A stretch of DNA of 15,394 nt, taken from assembly GCA_003222375.1 (NCBI GenBank), contig QHVX01000041.1, positions 1-15,394 of the forward strand, written 5' to 3'. This document shows, in pieces, positions 7,113 through 15,272 of the stretch; within the stretch, counting starts at the first letter, position 1; every line of letters starts with the position of its first letter. The position numbers and the translations under genes were made by a program. Source of the DNA: Acidobacteriota bacterium. Its GTDB lineage: Bacteria > Acidobacteriota > Thermoanaerobaculia > Gp7-AA8. The notes below the pieces were generated by a model. It searched no databases and was not told where the DNA came from. It worked only from the letters and a program-made list of their open reading frames with translations.

Positions 7113-8156
7113 GTGCCGACTGAACCGCTCGAGCTCCGGATCCCGTTCGCAACGCTGATCAAGATCGCACTCGCCATCCTTCTGGTCGCGATGATCGTCA
7201 AGCTTTGGCCCGTCATCCTGGCGCTTGTGATCGCGACATTGATCGCAGTGATGCTCGATCCGATTCCGACGTGGCTGGAACGGCATCATGTGCGGCGACC
7301 GATCACCATCATCGCCATAGCATTTGTCATCTTCGGGCTTTTGCTCGCCTTCTTCGTCGAAGTTGTCCCTGTGATCTCCGGGCAAATCGGAGATCTCTCA
7401 AAAGAATGGCCGCTCGTCGAACAGCGACTGATCAAGGCATTTCCGCCGGCCGCCTACGTCCTCCAGGCGATGCGAGGCGGATCACCGCAGGCCCGCACGT
7501 GGCTTGTCCACGGGGTGACGGCCGGAAAATTTGCGATCGAAGGTACGACGGCGGTCGTGTTCGTGCTCGTCGTTGCCATCTATCTACTGCACGAAGGGCG
7601 TCGCGCGTACGCGTGGCTTGTCGACTTCGCTCCCAAACCGCAACGGAAGCGCTTCGACCGCACGGCTCGCGAGGTCCGGCAGGTCGTCCTGTCTTACATG
7701 CGAGGAAGCTTCATTACCGCCACGATCTGTGCGCTCTATGTCTTCGTTGTCCTGACCCTTCTGCGGGTTCCGCTCGCGTTGTTGCTGGCGGTGCTGGCAT
7801 TCGTGTTCGATTTCATCCCGGTTGTCGGCACGATCATCATGGCTGTCCCCGCCACTCTGCTCGGTCTCCTCGTTTCACCGACGCGCGCGCTGGTCGTCGC
7901 AGGTGCATATCTGCTCTATCACGCGATCGAAGCGTACGTGCTGATTCCGCGGATCTGGGGACGGGAGATGCGTGTGTCGACGCTGACGGTCCTCCTTGCG
8001 ATCGCCATCGGCGGCACGCTCCTCGGCGCGATCGGCGCGGCGCTGGCGTTGCCGATCGCGGCGGCCTATCCGATCGTCGAACGCATCTGGCTGCGCGAGC
8101 ACTTGCCGCCCGACACGGTGGAGTTACACGAGGAGCTCGACGAAGCCTCAGGATGA
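7113..8156 (+). CDS. AI-2E family (PerM/YhhT) membrane transporter
   Basis: A 347-residue polytopic inner-membrane protein. Paired N-terminal helices lie at about 11-48 and 63-88. A soluble segment at about 90-135 precedes further helices at about 145-160, 198-217, 219-245, 247-275 and 288-320. The hallmark FDFIPVVGT at 232-240 is followed by a VPA turn, and YVLIPRIWGREMRVS at 275-289 matches the conserved C-terminal signature. The family was named for autoinducer-2 export, but many members act as ion antiporters or are uncharacterised, so the substrate is open. The GTG start at 7113 fits the family N-terminus (LELRIPFATLIKI) but has no Shine-Dalgarno. It lies only 23 bases from the divergent cytochrome start, so the transcript may be leaderless. 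The 3' end overlaps the convergent peptidase gene by 9 bases. Confidence 0.9.
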   Translation: MPTEPLELRIPFATLIKIALAILLVAMIVKLWPVILALVIATLIAVMLDPIPTWLERHHVRRPITIIAIAFVIFGLLLAFFVEVVPVISGQIGDLSKEWPLVEQRLIKAFPPAAYVLQAMRGGSPQARTWLVHGVTAGKFAIEGTTAVVFVLVVAIYLLHEGRRAYAWLVDFAPKPQRKRFDRTAREVRQVVLSYMRGSFITATICALYVFVVLTLLRVPLALLLAVLAFVFDFIPVVGTIIMAVPATLLGLLVSPTRALVVAGAYLLYHAIEAYVLIPRIWGREMRVSTLTVLLAIAIGGTLLGAIGAALALPIAAAYPIVERIWLREHLPPDTVELHEELDEASG

Positions 8157-10388
8157 CGGCTTGCGCAGGATCGTGTCCTCGATGAACTGCATCATCGTCA
8201 AGCGCATGTGCGTCACGAGCAACGGATCCGTCACGCCGTGTCGCGATTTCGGATAGACCATCAGACGGAATGGCTTCTCCGCTTTCTGCAGCTCATAAAC
8301 GAACTGCACGGTGTTCTGCATGTGGACGTTGTCGTCGATCGTCCCGTGGAGCAGAAGCAAGCTTCCGTGGAGGTCCTTGGCGGCGAATCGCGGAGAGCTT
8401 TTCTGATAGCCGTCGGGATTGTTCTGCGGCATGAGCATGTAGCGCTCGGTGTAGATCGAATCGTAGTCGTGCCAGTCGGCCACTGTGCCGCCGGCGATTC
8501 CAGCGGACCACATCGTGCTGTGCGTGAGCGTGTAGCTCGTCATGAATCCGCCGTAGCTCCAGCCGTCGAGAATGACGCGTGACCCGTCGACGTAAGGCTG
8601 TGATGTCAGCCATTTCAGTCCGTCTTCGAGGTCGCGGAGCTCCAGCTCGCCAAAATGCTTGTACACCGGCCAGGTCGATTCGACGCCCTTGCCGCTGGCG
8701 GTGCGGTTGTCGCAGACCCAGATGATCATTCCGCGCTGGGCGAGAAGTTGCCACCATAGATATTGCGCTCCGCGCCAGCCGTTGCGCACCGACTGCGCGT
8801 GCGGTCCGGAATACGTGTATTCGTAGACCGGATATTTTCGCGAGGCATCGAAGTCGACCGGCTTGATCATCATCGCTTCCATCGTGAAGCCATCGCGCGT
8901 CTTCACCTGCACGAACTCCGGTTTTGAAATTCGATAGTCGCGCAAGGCAGCCACTTCGTTTGCATCGACCGCGCGAACTTTCGTTCCATCGCTTCGAAAC
9001 AGCGAGATTTGCGCCGGCGTTTGAATGTCGCTCCAGGAGTCGATGAACTGTGTCATCGAAGGATTGAAGCTGGCTCGATGCTCACCCACAGCCTCCGACA
9101 GACGCTTCATGTCGGTGCCGTCGAGACGGATGCGATAGACGTCTGTTCCGAGAACGCTTCGCTCCGTGCCGGAGAAATAGATCCATGCGTTCGCGAGATC
9201 GATTCCATGCAGCGAGCGCGCTTCCCATCGGCCGCTGGTCACCTGTCTCTTCAGAGTTCCATCGGCAGCGTAGTGATAGACGTGTTTGAACCCGTCGCGC
9301 TCACTGAGCCATAGAAAGCTGCCGTCTTTCAGCCAGACCGGATTTCCATTCGGCTCGACCCATGCTTTTGTTGTCTCGCGAAGCAACGTCTTTGGAGCTC
9401 CGCCGCCGGCTTCGGCGGTATTGAGGTCGAGCCACGTCTGCTCGCGATTTTGAGTCTGATAGATGACTTTCGAGCTGTCAGGCGTCCAATCCACCAGCAC
9501 GACGAGGAATTCGCCGCCGCTGTAACGCTCTGTGTCAATCTCGCGCGGCGCGGTTCCACCGGCCGTTACAGTGAATAATCGCGCGACCGGATTCGGATAA
9601 CCGGCCTTTGGATACAGCTCCTGCTCGATCTTCTGCATCGTCGGGATGTGATCGACGACTGTGAAGTGCTTGACGGGATGCTCGTCGAGCTGCATGTACG
9701 CGATGCGCGATGAATCCGGACTCCACCAGTACGCTCGGAAGTTGCCGCGTCCGTAGACTTCCTCCTGATAGACCCAATCGAGGATGCCATTGAGCACGTT
9801 CTCATTGCCGTCGGTCGTCAATTGACGCTCGCGCTGCGTTGCGGCATCGACCACAAAGAGATTGTTGTTTCGTACGAAGGAGATGAACTTTCCGTCGGGA
9901 CTGAAACTCGCTTCCTGCTCTTCGCCCGGCGTCGAGGTCAATCGCGTCAGCGAATCGGAATCGAACGTATACAGATATAGATCGTCGCCGACAGTCAGAA
10001 TCACGCTCTTCTTGTTCGGACTGAAATTCCAGTTTCGCTGCTGCGACAGCTTCTTCGCCTCATCCTCTGTGACGCCGGCGATTCGGCGGGCAGCGGCCTG
10101 TAACTTCGCGGCTTCGAACAGCGTCCGCTTCGTGCCGGTCTGTGTATCGAGTAACGCCTGTTCGATGATCTCGTTTTTCTCGTTCGTGCGCGGCCACGTG
10201 AACGTCTTGTCATCGAGCCACACGAAGCCGCTTTGTGGTGCGCCCGAAAATGACACGCGATTTTTGGGATCGAAGATGTTCTCGATCGTCAATTCGCGCA
10301 GCGTCGGTTTCGCGGGCGCTGTCTGTGTCTGTTGTGCTGTAGCAATCGAACAAAAAAGAAGCGCGGCGATGGTGACTGTCTGTCGCAT
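8148..10388 (-). CDS. Dipeptidyl peptidase IV-family serine peptidase (S9)
   Basis: A 746-residue secreted exopeptidase predicted to remove N-terminal dipeptides, classically X-Pro. A signal peptide (1-18, ending SIATA) is followed by an eight-bladed beta-propeller region (about 40-490) with repeated blade motifs such as FSPDGKFISF 162-171 and WSPDSSRIAY 222-231. The double-glutamate clamp for the substrate amino-terminus is seen as WVYQEEVYG (Glu209-Glu210), which favours DPP IV over prolyl oligopeptidase. The alpha/beta hydrolase domain (about 495-746) has TYSGP with oxyanion Tyr526, nucleophile Ser611 in GWSYGGF, acid Asp685/686 in HGTIDDNVH, and His717 in SRHGVTD. The length is normal for the family. 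There is no clear Shine-Dalgarno before the ATG. The gene is divergent from ahcY across 29 bases. It probably serves peptide scavenging with the secreted protease at 1016. Confidence 0.94.
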   Translation of the reverse strand: MRQTVTIAALLFCSIATAQQTQTAPAKPTLRELTIENIFDPKNRVSFSGAPQSGFVWLDDKTFTWPRTNEKNEIIEQALLDTQTGTKRTLFEAAKLQAAARRIAGVTEDEAKKLSQQRNWNFSPNKKSVILTVGDDLYLYTFDSDSLTRLTSTPGEEQEASFSPDGKFISFVRNNNLFVVDAATQRERQLTTDGNENVLNGILDWVYQEEVYGRGNFRAYWWSPDSSRIAYMQLDEHPVKHFTVVDHIPTMQKIEQELYPKAGYPNPVARLFTVTAGGTAPREIDTERYSGGEFLVVLVDWTPDSSKVIYQTQNREQTWLDLNTAEAGGGAPKTLLRETTKAWVEPNGNPVWLKDGSFLWLSERDGFKHVYHYAADGTLKRQVTSGRWEARSLHGIDLANAWIYFSGTERSVLGTDVYRIRLDGTDMKRLSEAVGEHRASFNPSMTQFIDSWSDIQTPAQISLFRSDGTKVRAVDANEVAALRDYRISKPEFVQVKTRDGFTMEAMMIKPVDFDASRKYPVYEYTYSGPHAQSVRNGWRGAQYLWWQLLAQRGMIIWVCDNRTASGKGVESTWPVYKHFGELELRDLEDGLKWLTSQPYVDGSRVILDGWSYGGFMTSYTLTHSTMWSAGIAGGTVADWHDYDSIYTERYMLMPQNNPDGYQKSSPRFAAKDLHGSLLLLHGTIDDNVHMQNTVQFVYELQKAEKPFRLMVYPKSRHGVTDPLLVTHMRLTMMQFIEDTILRKPSS

Positions 10389-10396
10389 GGGGCGTA

Positions 10397-10406
10397 AGTG
10401 TACAAT
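10397..10406. promoter_or_regulatory. Overlapping divergent -10 candidates between the S9 peptidase and ahcY
   Basis: The 29-base gap holds TACAAT at 10401-10406 on plus, 11 bases before the ahcY ATG, and TACACT at 10402-10397 on minus, 8 bases before the peptidase ATG. Each would put transcription start within a few bases of the start codon. Neither gene has a Shine-Dalgarno, consistent with leaderless mRNAs. No good -35 box is seen on either side. Confidence 0.4.
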
Positions 10407-10417
10407 CCGCCGCGACT

Positions 10418-11917
10418 ATGCCTGCAACTATTGAGATGACTCATCAATTCGATGCTGCGCGCGCGGCGCGGCGCGTGCCGTTCAAGGTCAAGGATCTCAG
10501 CCTTACCACGCTCGGACGTGCGGAAATCCGCCTCGCGGAACACGAGATGCCCGGGCTGATGGCCATTCGCGAAAAGTACGCGGCGGCCAGGCCGCTCAGC
10601 GGCGCACGAATCATGGGTTCGCTCCACATGACGGTGCAGACCGCCGTCCTCATCGAGACCCTCAATCTCCTCGGCGCCGACGTCCGCTGGGTGAGCTGCA
10701 ATATCTTTTCGACTCAGGATCACGCCGCGGCGGCCGTCGTCGTAGGCCGGCCCGAAACAAAAGGGACGATCGAGAATCCTCGAGGAATTCCGGTCTTCGC
10801 GTGGAAGGGCGAGACGCTCGAAGAGTATTGGTGGTGTACATCGGAAGCGTTGATGTGGCCGGACGGAAACGGTCCGACGCTGATTGTCGACGACGGCGGA
10901 GATGCAACGCTTCTTGTGCATCAGGGCGTGTCGTGCGAGGCGAAGTGCCGCGTCCCCGATTTCGATCCAAAAGATGAGCCGGAAGAATGGGGTGTCATTC
11001 TCGATCTTCTACGCAAAGAGCTCGCACGCGATCCGCAGCGTTGGACCCGCGTGGCGGCCAACATCAAAGGAGTGTCGGAAGAGACGACCACCGGCGTGCA
11101 TCGCCTCTACCAGATGATGGAAGAGGGGCGGCTGCTCTTTCCGGCGATCAACGTCAACGACTCAGTGACCAAGTCGAAATTCGACAATATCTATGGATGC
11201 CGCCACTCGGTGATCGACGGACTCAACCGCGCCAGCGACGTGATGATTGCCGGCAAGCTCGCCGTGATCTGCGGGTTCGGCGAGGTCGGCAAAGGATGCG
11301 CTCAGGCATTGCGCGGCCAGGGTGCCCGCGTGGTCGTTACCGAAATCGACCCGATTTGCGCACTGCAGGCCTCAATGGAAGGTTACGAGGTCAAGAAACT
11401 GGAGAGCGTTGTCGATAAAGGCGACATCTTCATTACGGCCACCGGCAATCGCGACATCATCACCGCCCAACACATGTCGCGCATGAAGGACAAGGCAATC
11501 GTCGGAAACATCGGCCATTTTGATAATGAAATCGATATGGCGGGACTCAAAAAGATTCCTGGCATGCGAAGAGTCAACATCAAGCCTCAATACGACGAAT
11601 GGGTTTTCCCTGATGGTCACGGGGTCCTTATCCTCGCCGAAGGCCGTCTGCTGAATCTCGGCTGCGCCACCGGCCATCCTTCCTTTGTAATGTCGGCGTC
11701 ATTCACCAATCAGGTTCTGGCACAGCTGGCGCTCTGGCAGAACAAAGGCGAATATCAGAAAAAGGTCTATGTGCTACCTAAGAAGCTCGATGAGGAAGTT
11801 GCCCGGTTGCATCTGAAACATTTGGGTGTCGAGCTGACCGAGCTTACGAAAGAGCAATCCAAATATCTTGGCGTGCCGACTGAGGGACCATACAAGTCCG
11901 ATCACTATCGATACTGA
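10418..11917 (+). CDS. ahcY: Adenosylhomocysteinase (S-adenosyl-L-homocysteine hydrolase)
   Basis: Cytoplasmic NAD-dependent enzyme that reversibly splits S-adenosylhomocysteine into adenosine and homocysteine, relieving product inhibition of methyltransferases and feeding methionine synthesis. The 499-residue protein has substrate-domain motifs SLHMTVQTA 68-76, STQDHAAAAV 98-107 and KFDNIYGCRHS 254-264. It has the NAD-binding loop GFGEVGKG at 286-293 and GNIGHFDNEI at 363-372. The C-terminus KSDHYRY (493-499) reaches into the neighbouring subunit's NAD site. An insertion at about 170-210 (including RVPDFDPKDEPEEWGV) marks the long form common in bacteria and plants, which explains the length above 430. 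The ATG at 10418 has no Shine-Dalgarno; an alternative ATG at 10436 is also weak. No SAH riboswitch fits in the 29-base gap upstream. Confidence 0.97.
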   Translation: MPATIEMTHQFDAARAARRVPFKVKDLSLTTLGRAEIRLAEHEMPGLMAIREKYAAARPLSGARIMGSLHMTVQTAVLIETLNLLGADVRWVSCNIFSTQDHAAAAVVVGRPETKGTIENPRGIPVFAWKGETLEEYWWCTSEALMWPDGNGPTLIVDDGGDATLLVHQGVSCEAKCRVPDFDPKDEPEEWGVILDLLRKELARDPQRWTRVAANIKGVSEETTTGVHRLYQMMEEGRLLFPAINVNDSVTKSKFDNIYGCRHSVIDGLNRASDVMIAGKLAVICGFGEVGKGCAQALRGQGARVVVTEIDPICALQASMEGYEVKKLESVVDKGDIFITATGNRDIITAQHMSRMKDKAIVGNIGHFDNEIDMAGLKKIPGMRRVNIKPQYDEWVFPDGHGVLILAEGRLLNLGCATGHPSFVMSASFTNQVLAQLALWQNKGEYQKKVYVLPKKLDEEVARLHLKHLGVELTELTKEQSKYLGVPTEGPYKSDHYRY

Positions 11918-11919
11918 TA

Positions 11920-11925
11920 TATGAT
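11920..11925 (+). promoter_or_regulatory. Possible -10 box before the AT-hook-like gene
   Basis: TATGAT, within TGATATATGAT, lies just after the ahcY stop and 26 bases before the GTG at 11952. It would give a leader of about 20 bases containing AAGGAAGGAG. There is no clear -35, and read-through from ahcY is equally possible. Confidence 0.3.
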
Positions 11926-11951
11926 CCGCCGCGCTTAAGGAAGGAGTCATT

Positions 11952-12536
11952 GTGCCAAGAGGAAGACGCGCGACAGCATTCGATGACGCTCATGCGATTC
12001 TGCAACAACTGATCAACGAAGGCCGGGTATCGGCAGCCGATGTCACTCGCTGCCGCGAAATCCAACAGTTGGAGCAGCGACTCGCCGCTCTTCGCGGCGG
12101 GACGGGAGGCATGCGGCGTCGAGGGCGTCCACCGGCGACCGCCGGCCGGCGTCCGTCGGCGGCATTGTCGGCGTTGAGTCCGCAGCAGCGTGCATCGCGT
12201 CAGCTCCAGGGACGTTATCTCGCTCTTGTACGCCAGATTCCGGCGAGCAAGCGCGCGCGCTTCGGTCAGATGGTGAAACAAAAAGGTCGCGAGGCCGCCA
12301 TTCGTGCCATGCAGGCCGAGGTGGGCGGGGGAAGAGCGTCGAACAAGGGCGGCGGAAAGCGTCGCCGTTCGTCGGCAAAGCTCACCAGTCAGCAACTCGC
12401 TTCACGACAACTTCAGGGTCGCTACCTCGGGTTGATTCGACAGATTCCAGCGTCGCAACGATCGAAGTACAAGAAGATCGTGAAAGACAAAGGACGCGAA
12501 GCGGCGATCCGAGAACTGCAGAGCGCAGTGAAGTGA
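11952..12536 (+). CDS. Basic AT-hook-like protein with two copies of a 50-residue module
   Basis: I do not recognise this 194-residue protein as a named family. The GTG start is fixed by the strong site AAGGAAGGAG ending 5 bases upstream. Residues 10-48 form a charged, probably helical or coiled-coil segment (QQLEQRLAALRGG). A basic linker follows with RRRGRPPATAGRRP (55-68), whose RGRP core is that of an AT-hook; PRGRR at residues 2-6 is similar. The module LSPQQRASRQLQGRYLALVR... spans 75-124 and recurs at 144-193 (LTSQQLASRQLQGRYLGLIR...) with 33 of 50 identical residues. Each shares QIPAS, then KGREAAIR. A second basic linker, GGGKRRRSSAK, lies between them. It is strongly cationic, with no membrane or signal sequence. 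A DNA- or RNA-binding nucleoid-associated role is the best guess. It follows ahcY by 34 bases. Confidence 0.85.
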   Translation: MPRGRRATAFDDAHAILQQLINEGRVSAADVTRCREIQQLEQRLAALRGGTGGMRRRGRPPATAGRRPSAALSALSPQQRASRQLQGRYLALVRQIPASKRARFGQMVKQKGREAAIRAMQAEVGGGRASNKGGGKRRRSSAKLTSQQLASRQLQGRYLGLIRQIPASQRSKYKKIVKDKGREAAIRELQSAVK

Positions 12537-12547
12537 CGCGCGCAGAC

Positions 12548-12617
12548 GCGTCATCCTGAGCCGCGGAGACGGCGAAGCATCTCGTGTTGAGATTCTTCGC
12601 TTCGCTCAGAATGACGC
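12548..12617. repeat. Palindromic intergenic repeat, possible terminator
   Basis: Outer arms GCGTCATCCTGAGC (12548-12561) and GCTCAGAATGACGC (12604-12617) pair with one mismatch. Inner arms GAAGCATCTC (12574-12583) and GAGATTCTTC (12589-12598) pair with one mismatch around a GTGTT loop. The left side has an extra asymmetric stretch. It carries CTTCGCTTCGCTCAG (12595-12609), the same 15-mer core as the element at 4634-4800. It follows the AT-hook-like gene and could end its transcript, though no U-tract follows. Confidence 0.75.
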
Positions 12618-12621
12618 ACTC

Positions 12622-12649
12622 TTGACCGCGTCAGCGTCCTCGATATGAT
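12622..12649 (+). promoter_or_regulatory. Sigma-70-type promoter of the sdhCAB operon
   Basis: TTGACC (12622-12627), a 16-base spacer, then TATGAT (12644-12649). This is the best match to the -35/-10 consensus in the window. Transcription start would fall near 12656-12657, one or two bases before the GTG of sdhC at 12658, implying a leaderless or nearly leaderless transcript. No usable Shine-Dalgarno precedes that GTG. Confidence 0.6.
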
Positions 12650-12657
12650 TCGAGGTC

Positions 12658-13365
12658 GTGACTGCAGTTTCCCCCGAGGTTCCTCCAAGCACCTGGATCG
12701 TAACGTTCTACCGCTCGGCCATCGGCAAGAAAGCCGTCATGGCCGTAACAGGCGTGTTCCTCTTCGGCTGGATCCTCGCTCACATGCTCGGCAACATGAA
12801 GCTCTACTTCGGGCCCGAGCACTTGAATGCCTACGCCAACTGGCTGCGTGAAATCGGCGCGCCGTTCCTTCCGAAGTTCGTCGCCCTTTTTGTCACGCGA
12901 GTTCTGCTGGTCGTGGCGGCCTGGCTCCATATTCAGGCTGCAACGCAGTTGACGCTGATGAATCGTCGGGCGCGTCCGGTGGCTTACAACCAGCGCGACT
13001 ACGTCGAAGCGGGCTACGCCGCGCGGACGATGCGGTGGGGCGGCGTCATCATCATCCTGTTCGTGATCTATCACCTGCTGCATCTGACCTTCGGCACCGT
13101 GCATCCGAATTTCATCGAGAACGATCCGTATCACAACGTCGTCGCGGGTTTTCAGGTGTGGTGGGTGAGCGCCTTCTACATCCTCGCGAACCTCGCGCTC
13201 GGTCTTCACCTCTATCACGGTCTGTGGAGCATGTTCAATTCGCTCGGCCTCAATCATCCGAAATTCAATGCGTGGCGGCGCGTCTTCGCGACGCTTTTCG
13301 CGTTCGTGGTCACTCTCGGCAACATTTCCTTTCCAGTTTTCGTGTTGCTCGGAGTCGTGCAGTGA
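12658..13365 (+). CDS. sdhC: Succinate dehydrogenase cytochrome b558 subunit
   Basis: Membrane anchor of complex II, carrying haem b and passing electrons from succinate oxidation to quinone. The 235-residue protein has five membrane helices, at about 26-46, 73-97, 125-145, 165-190 and 207-232. This is the single-subunit (B. subtilis/b558) arrangement in which no SdhD is needed. Candidate haem-ligand histidines sit in helices: His42 (LAHMLG), His91, His139/142 (YHLLH) and His184/187 (HLYHG). The GTG start follows a strong promoter so closely that leaderless translation is likely. The 3' end overlaps sdhA in a GTGA four-base junction, showing translational coupling. Gene order C-A-B matches b558-type operons. 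Confidence 0.95.
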   Translation: MTAVSPEVPPSTWIVTFYRSAIGKKAVMAVTGVFLFGWILAHMLGNMKLYFGPEHLNAYANWLREIGAPFLPKFVALFVTRVLLVVAAWLHIQAATQLTLMNRRARPVAYNQRDYVEAGYAARTMRWGGVIIILFVIYHLLHLTFGTVHPNFIENDPYHNVVAGFQVWWVSAFYILANLALGLHLYHGLWSMFNSLGLNHPKFNAWRRVFATLFAFVVTLGNISFPVFVLLGVVQ

Positions 13366-15272
13366 CGGCCCTCGACGCGAAGATTCCCTCCGGACCGCTG
13401 GAGACGAAGTGGACGTACGCCAAGTCGCACTACAAGCTCGTCAATCCGACCAACAAGCGCAAGTACGACATCATCGTCGTCGGCGCCGGACTCGCCGGCG
13501 CGTCGGCGGCCGCCTCGTTCGGCGAGCTGGGATACAACGTCAAATGCTTCGTGTTTCACGACTCGCCGCGCCGCGCACATTCGATTGCCGCGCAAGGCGG
13601 GATCAATGCCGCCAAGAATTATCAGAACGACGGCGACAGCGTTTATCGGCTGTTTTACGACACGATCAAAGGCGGCGATTATCGATCGCGCGAAGCGAAC
13701 GTCTATCGCCTGGCCGAGCTGTCGGTCAACATCATCGATCAGGCGGTTGCGCAAGGGGTTCCTTTTGCGCGCGAGTACGGCGGGCTGCTCGAGAATCGGT
13801 CATTCGGCGGCGTGCAGGTCTCGCGGACGTTCTACGCGCGCGGGCAAACCGGACAACAACTTCTCCTGGGCGCCTTCCAGGCATTGGAGCGGCAAATCGC
13901 GCTTGGGCGCGTGCAGATGTTCAATCGCTACGAGATGCTCGACCTCGTCGTTGTCGACGGACAGGCGAAAGGGATCATCGCGCGCAATCTCGTTACGGGA
14001 GCCATTGAGCCCCACGCCGCTGACGCAGTCGTCCTCGGCACCGGCGGCTATGCAAACGTCTTCTATTTGTCCACAAATGCGAAAGCGTCCAATTGCACAG
14101 CGATCTGGCGCGCCCATCGCCGCGGCGCGTATTTCGCGAATCCGTGTTACACCCAGATTCATCCGACGTGCATTCCGCAAACAGGCGAGTATCAATCGAA
14201 GCTCACATTGATGTCGGAGTCACTGCGCAATGACGGCCGCATCTGGGTGCCAAAGCAGAGAGGCGATAAGCGTCCGCCGCAGGAGATTCCGGAAGCGGAA
14301 CGTGATTACTACCTGGAGCGCAAATATCCAAGCTTCGGAAATCTTGCGCCGCGCGATATTGCATCGCGAGCCGCTAAGGAGGTTTGCGACGAAGGGCGAG
14401 GTGTCGGGCCGGGCGGGCGGGGTGTTTATCTCGATTTCGCGGACGCGATCAAGCGATTAGGCCGCAACACCATTGAAGAGCGCTACGGAAATCTCTTCGA
14501 GATGTATCACGACATCACGGCCGAGGATCCTTACAACGCTCCGATGCGGATTTATCCCGCTCCGCATTACACAATGGGCGGCCTGTGGGTTGATTACAAC
14601 TTGATGGGCACAATTCCCGGCTTGTATGTCATCGGCGAGGCGAATTTTTCGGACCACGGCGCCAATCGTCTCGGTGCCAGCGCTTTGATGCAGGGACTGG
14701 CAGATGGGTACTTCGTCATCCCGGCCACCATCGCCGAATATGTTGCCGGGCAGATGAACAAGAAGGTGCCCATCGACCGGCCTGAGTTCAAGAAGACGCA
14801 GGCCGATGTTTCCGATCGCATCAACCGGCTGCTGTCGGCGAAGGGGGCCCGCAGCGTTGATTCTTATCATCGCGAGCTCGGTCAGATCATGTGGGAGAAC
14901 TGCGGGATGGCCCGCAGTGCCGATGGCCTCCGGAAAGCGCGCAAGGAAGTGCGCGAATTGCGCGAGCAGTACTGGCGCGACGTCCGGGTCCTGGGCAACG
15001 GCGAGGAGCCGAATCAATCGCTCGAAAAAGCGGGCCGCGTTGCCGACTTTTTCGAGCTGGCGGAATTGATGTGCATCGACGCTCTCCATCGCGAAGAATC
15101 GGCGGGCGGACACTTCCGGGTCGAATATCAGACGCCGGACGGCGAGGCGCTGCGCAACGACGACAAGTTTCTCTACGTCGCGGCGTGGGAATTCACGGGC
15201 GAGGAGCCGCGGCTGCACAAGGAACCGCTCATGTACGAGGAAGTGAAGCTGGCGGCGAGGAGCTACAAGTGA
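13362..15272 (+). CDS. sdhA: Succinate dehydrogenase flavoprotein subunit
   Basis: Catalytic subunit of complex II, oxidising succinate to fumarate with covalently bound FAD at the cytoplasmic membrane face. Counted from the GTG at 13362, which overlaps the sdhC stop, it has 636 residues. The frame is open upstream to 13035, but that part is the shadow of sdhC. FAD-binding GAGLAGASAA lies at 41-50. The flavin-linking histidine is His73 in RAHSIAAQGG. Active-site signatures are HPTCIPQTGE (267-276), APRDIASRA with Arg331 (329-337), PAPHYTMGGL with His402 (399-408), and GANRLGASALMQG with Arg436 (433-445). Length and sequence fit the B. subtilis-like SdhA subgroup, consistent with the five-helix SdhC. 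A heptanucleotide repeat begins at its stop codon. Confidence 0.97.
   Translation: MTALDAKIPSGPLETKWTYAKSHYKLVNPTNKRKYDIIVVGAGLAGASAAASFGELGYNVKCFVFHDSPRRAHSIAAQGGINAAKNYQNDGDSVYRLFYDTIKGGDYRSREANVYRLAELSVNIIDQAVAQGVPFAREYGGLLENRSFGGVQVSRTFYARGQTGQQLLLGAFQALERQIALGRVQMFNRYEMLDLVVVDGQAKGIIARNLVTGAIEPHAADAVVLGTGGYANVFYLSTNAKASNCTAIWRAHRRGAYFANPCYTQIHPTCIPQTGEYQSKLTLMSESLRNDGRIWVPKQRGDKRPPQEIPEAERDYYLERKYPSFGNLAPRDIASRAAKEVCDEGRGVGPGGRGVYLDFADAIKRLGRNTIEERYGNLFEMYHDITAEDPYNAPMRIYPAPHYTMGGLWVDYNLMGTIPGLYVIGEANFSDHGANRLGASALMQGLADGYFVIPATIAEYVAGQMNKKVPIDRPEFKKTQADVSDRINRLLSAKGARSVDSYHRELGQIMWENCGMARSADGLRKARKEVRELREQYWRDVRVLGNGEEPNQSLEKAGRVADFFELAELMCIDALHREESAGGHFRVEYQTPDGEALRNDDKFLYVAAWEFTGEEPRLHKEPLMYEEVKLAARSYK

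Noticed and set aside
6103..7158. A 351-codon open frame on plus, antisense to the cytochrome gene
   Set aside because: It lies opposite a gene with clear haem motifs and a signal peptide. Its own translation shows no recognisable domain, which is typical of GC-rich antisense frames.
7113..8156. Firm assignment as an autoinducer-2 exporter with quorum-sensing role
   Set aside because: The family name is historical. No luxS or lsr gene is in view and members have other reported activities.
10389..10417. SAH riboswitch upstream of ahcY
   Set aside because: The gap is 29 bases, too short for the aptamer, and no matching pairing pattern is seen.
12548..12617. Classical rho-independent terminator
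   Set aside because: The hairpin is good but imperfect and lacks a following U-tract. It is better described as a dispersed palindromic repeat that might also terminate.
13035..13361. Extension of sdhA by 109 codons upstream
   Set aside because: This part lies inside sdhC in another frame and has no similarity to SdhA. The GTGA overlap at 13362 gives a natural start.
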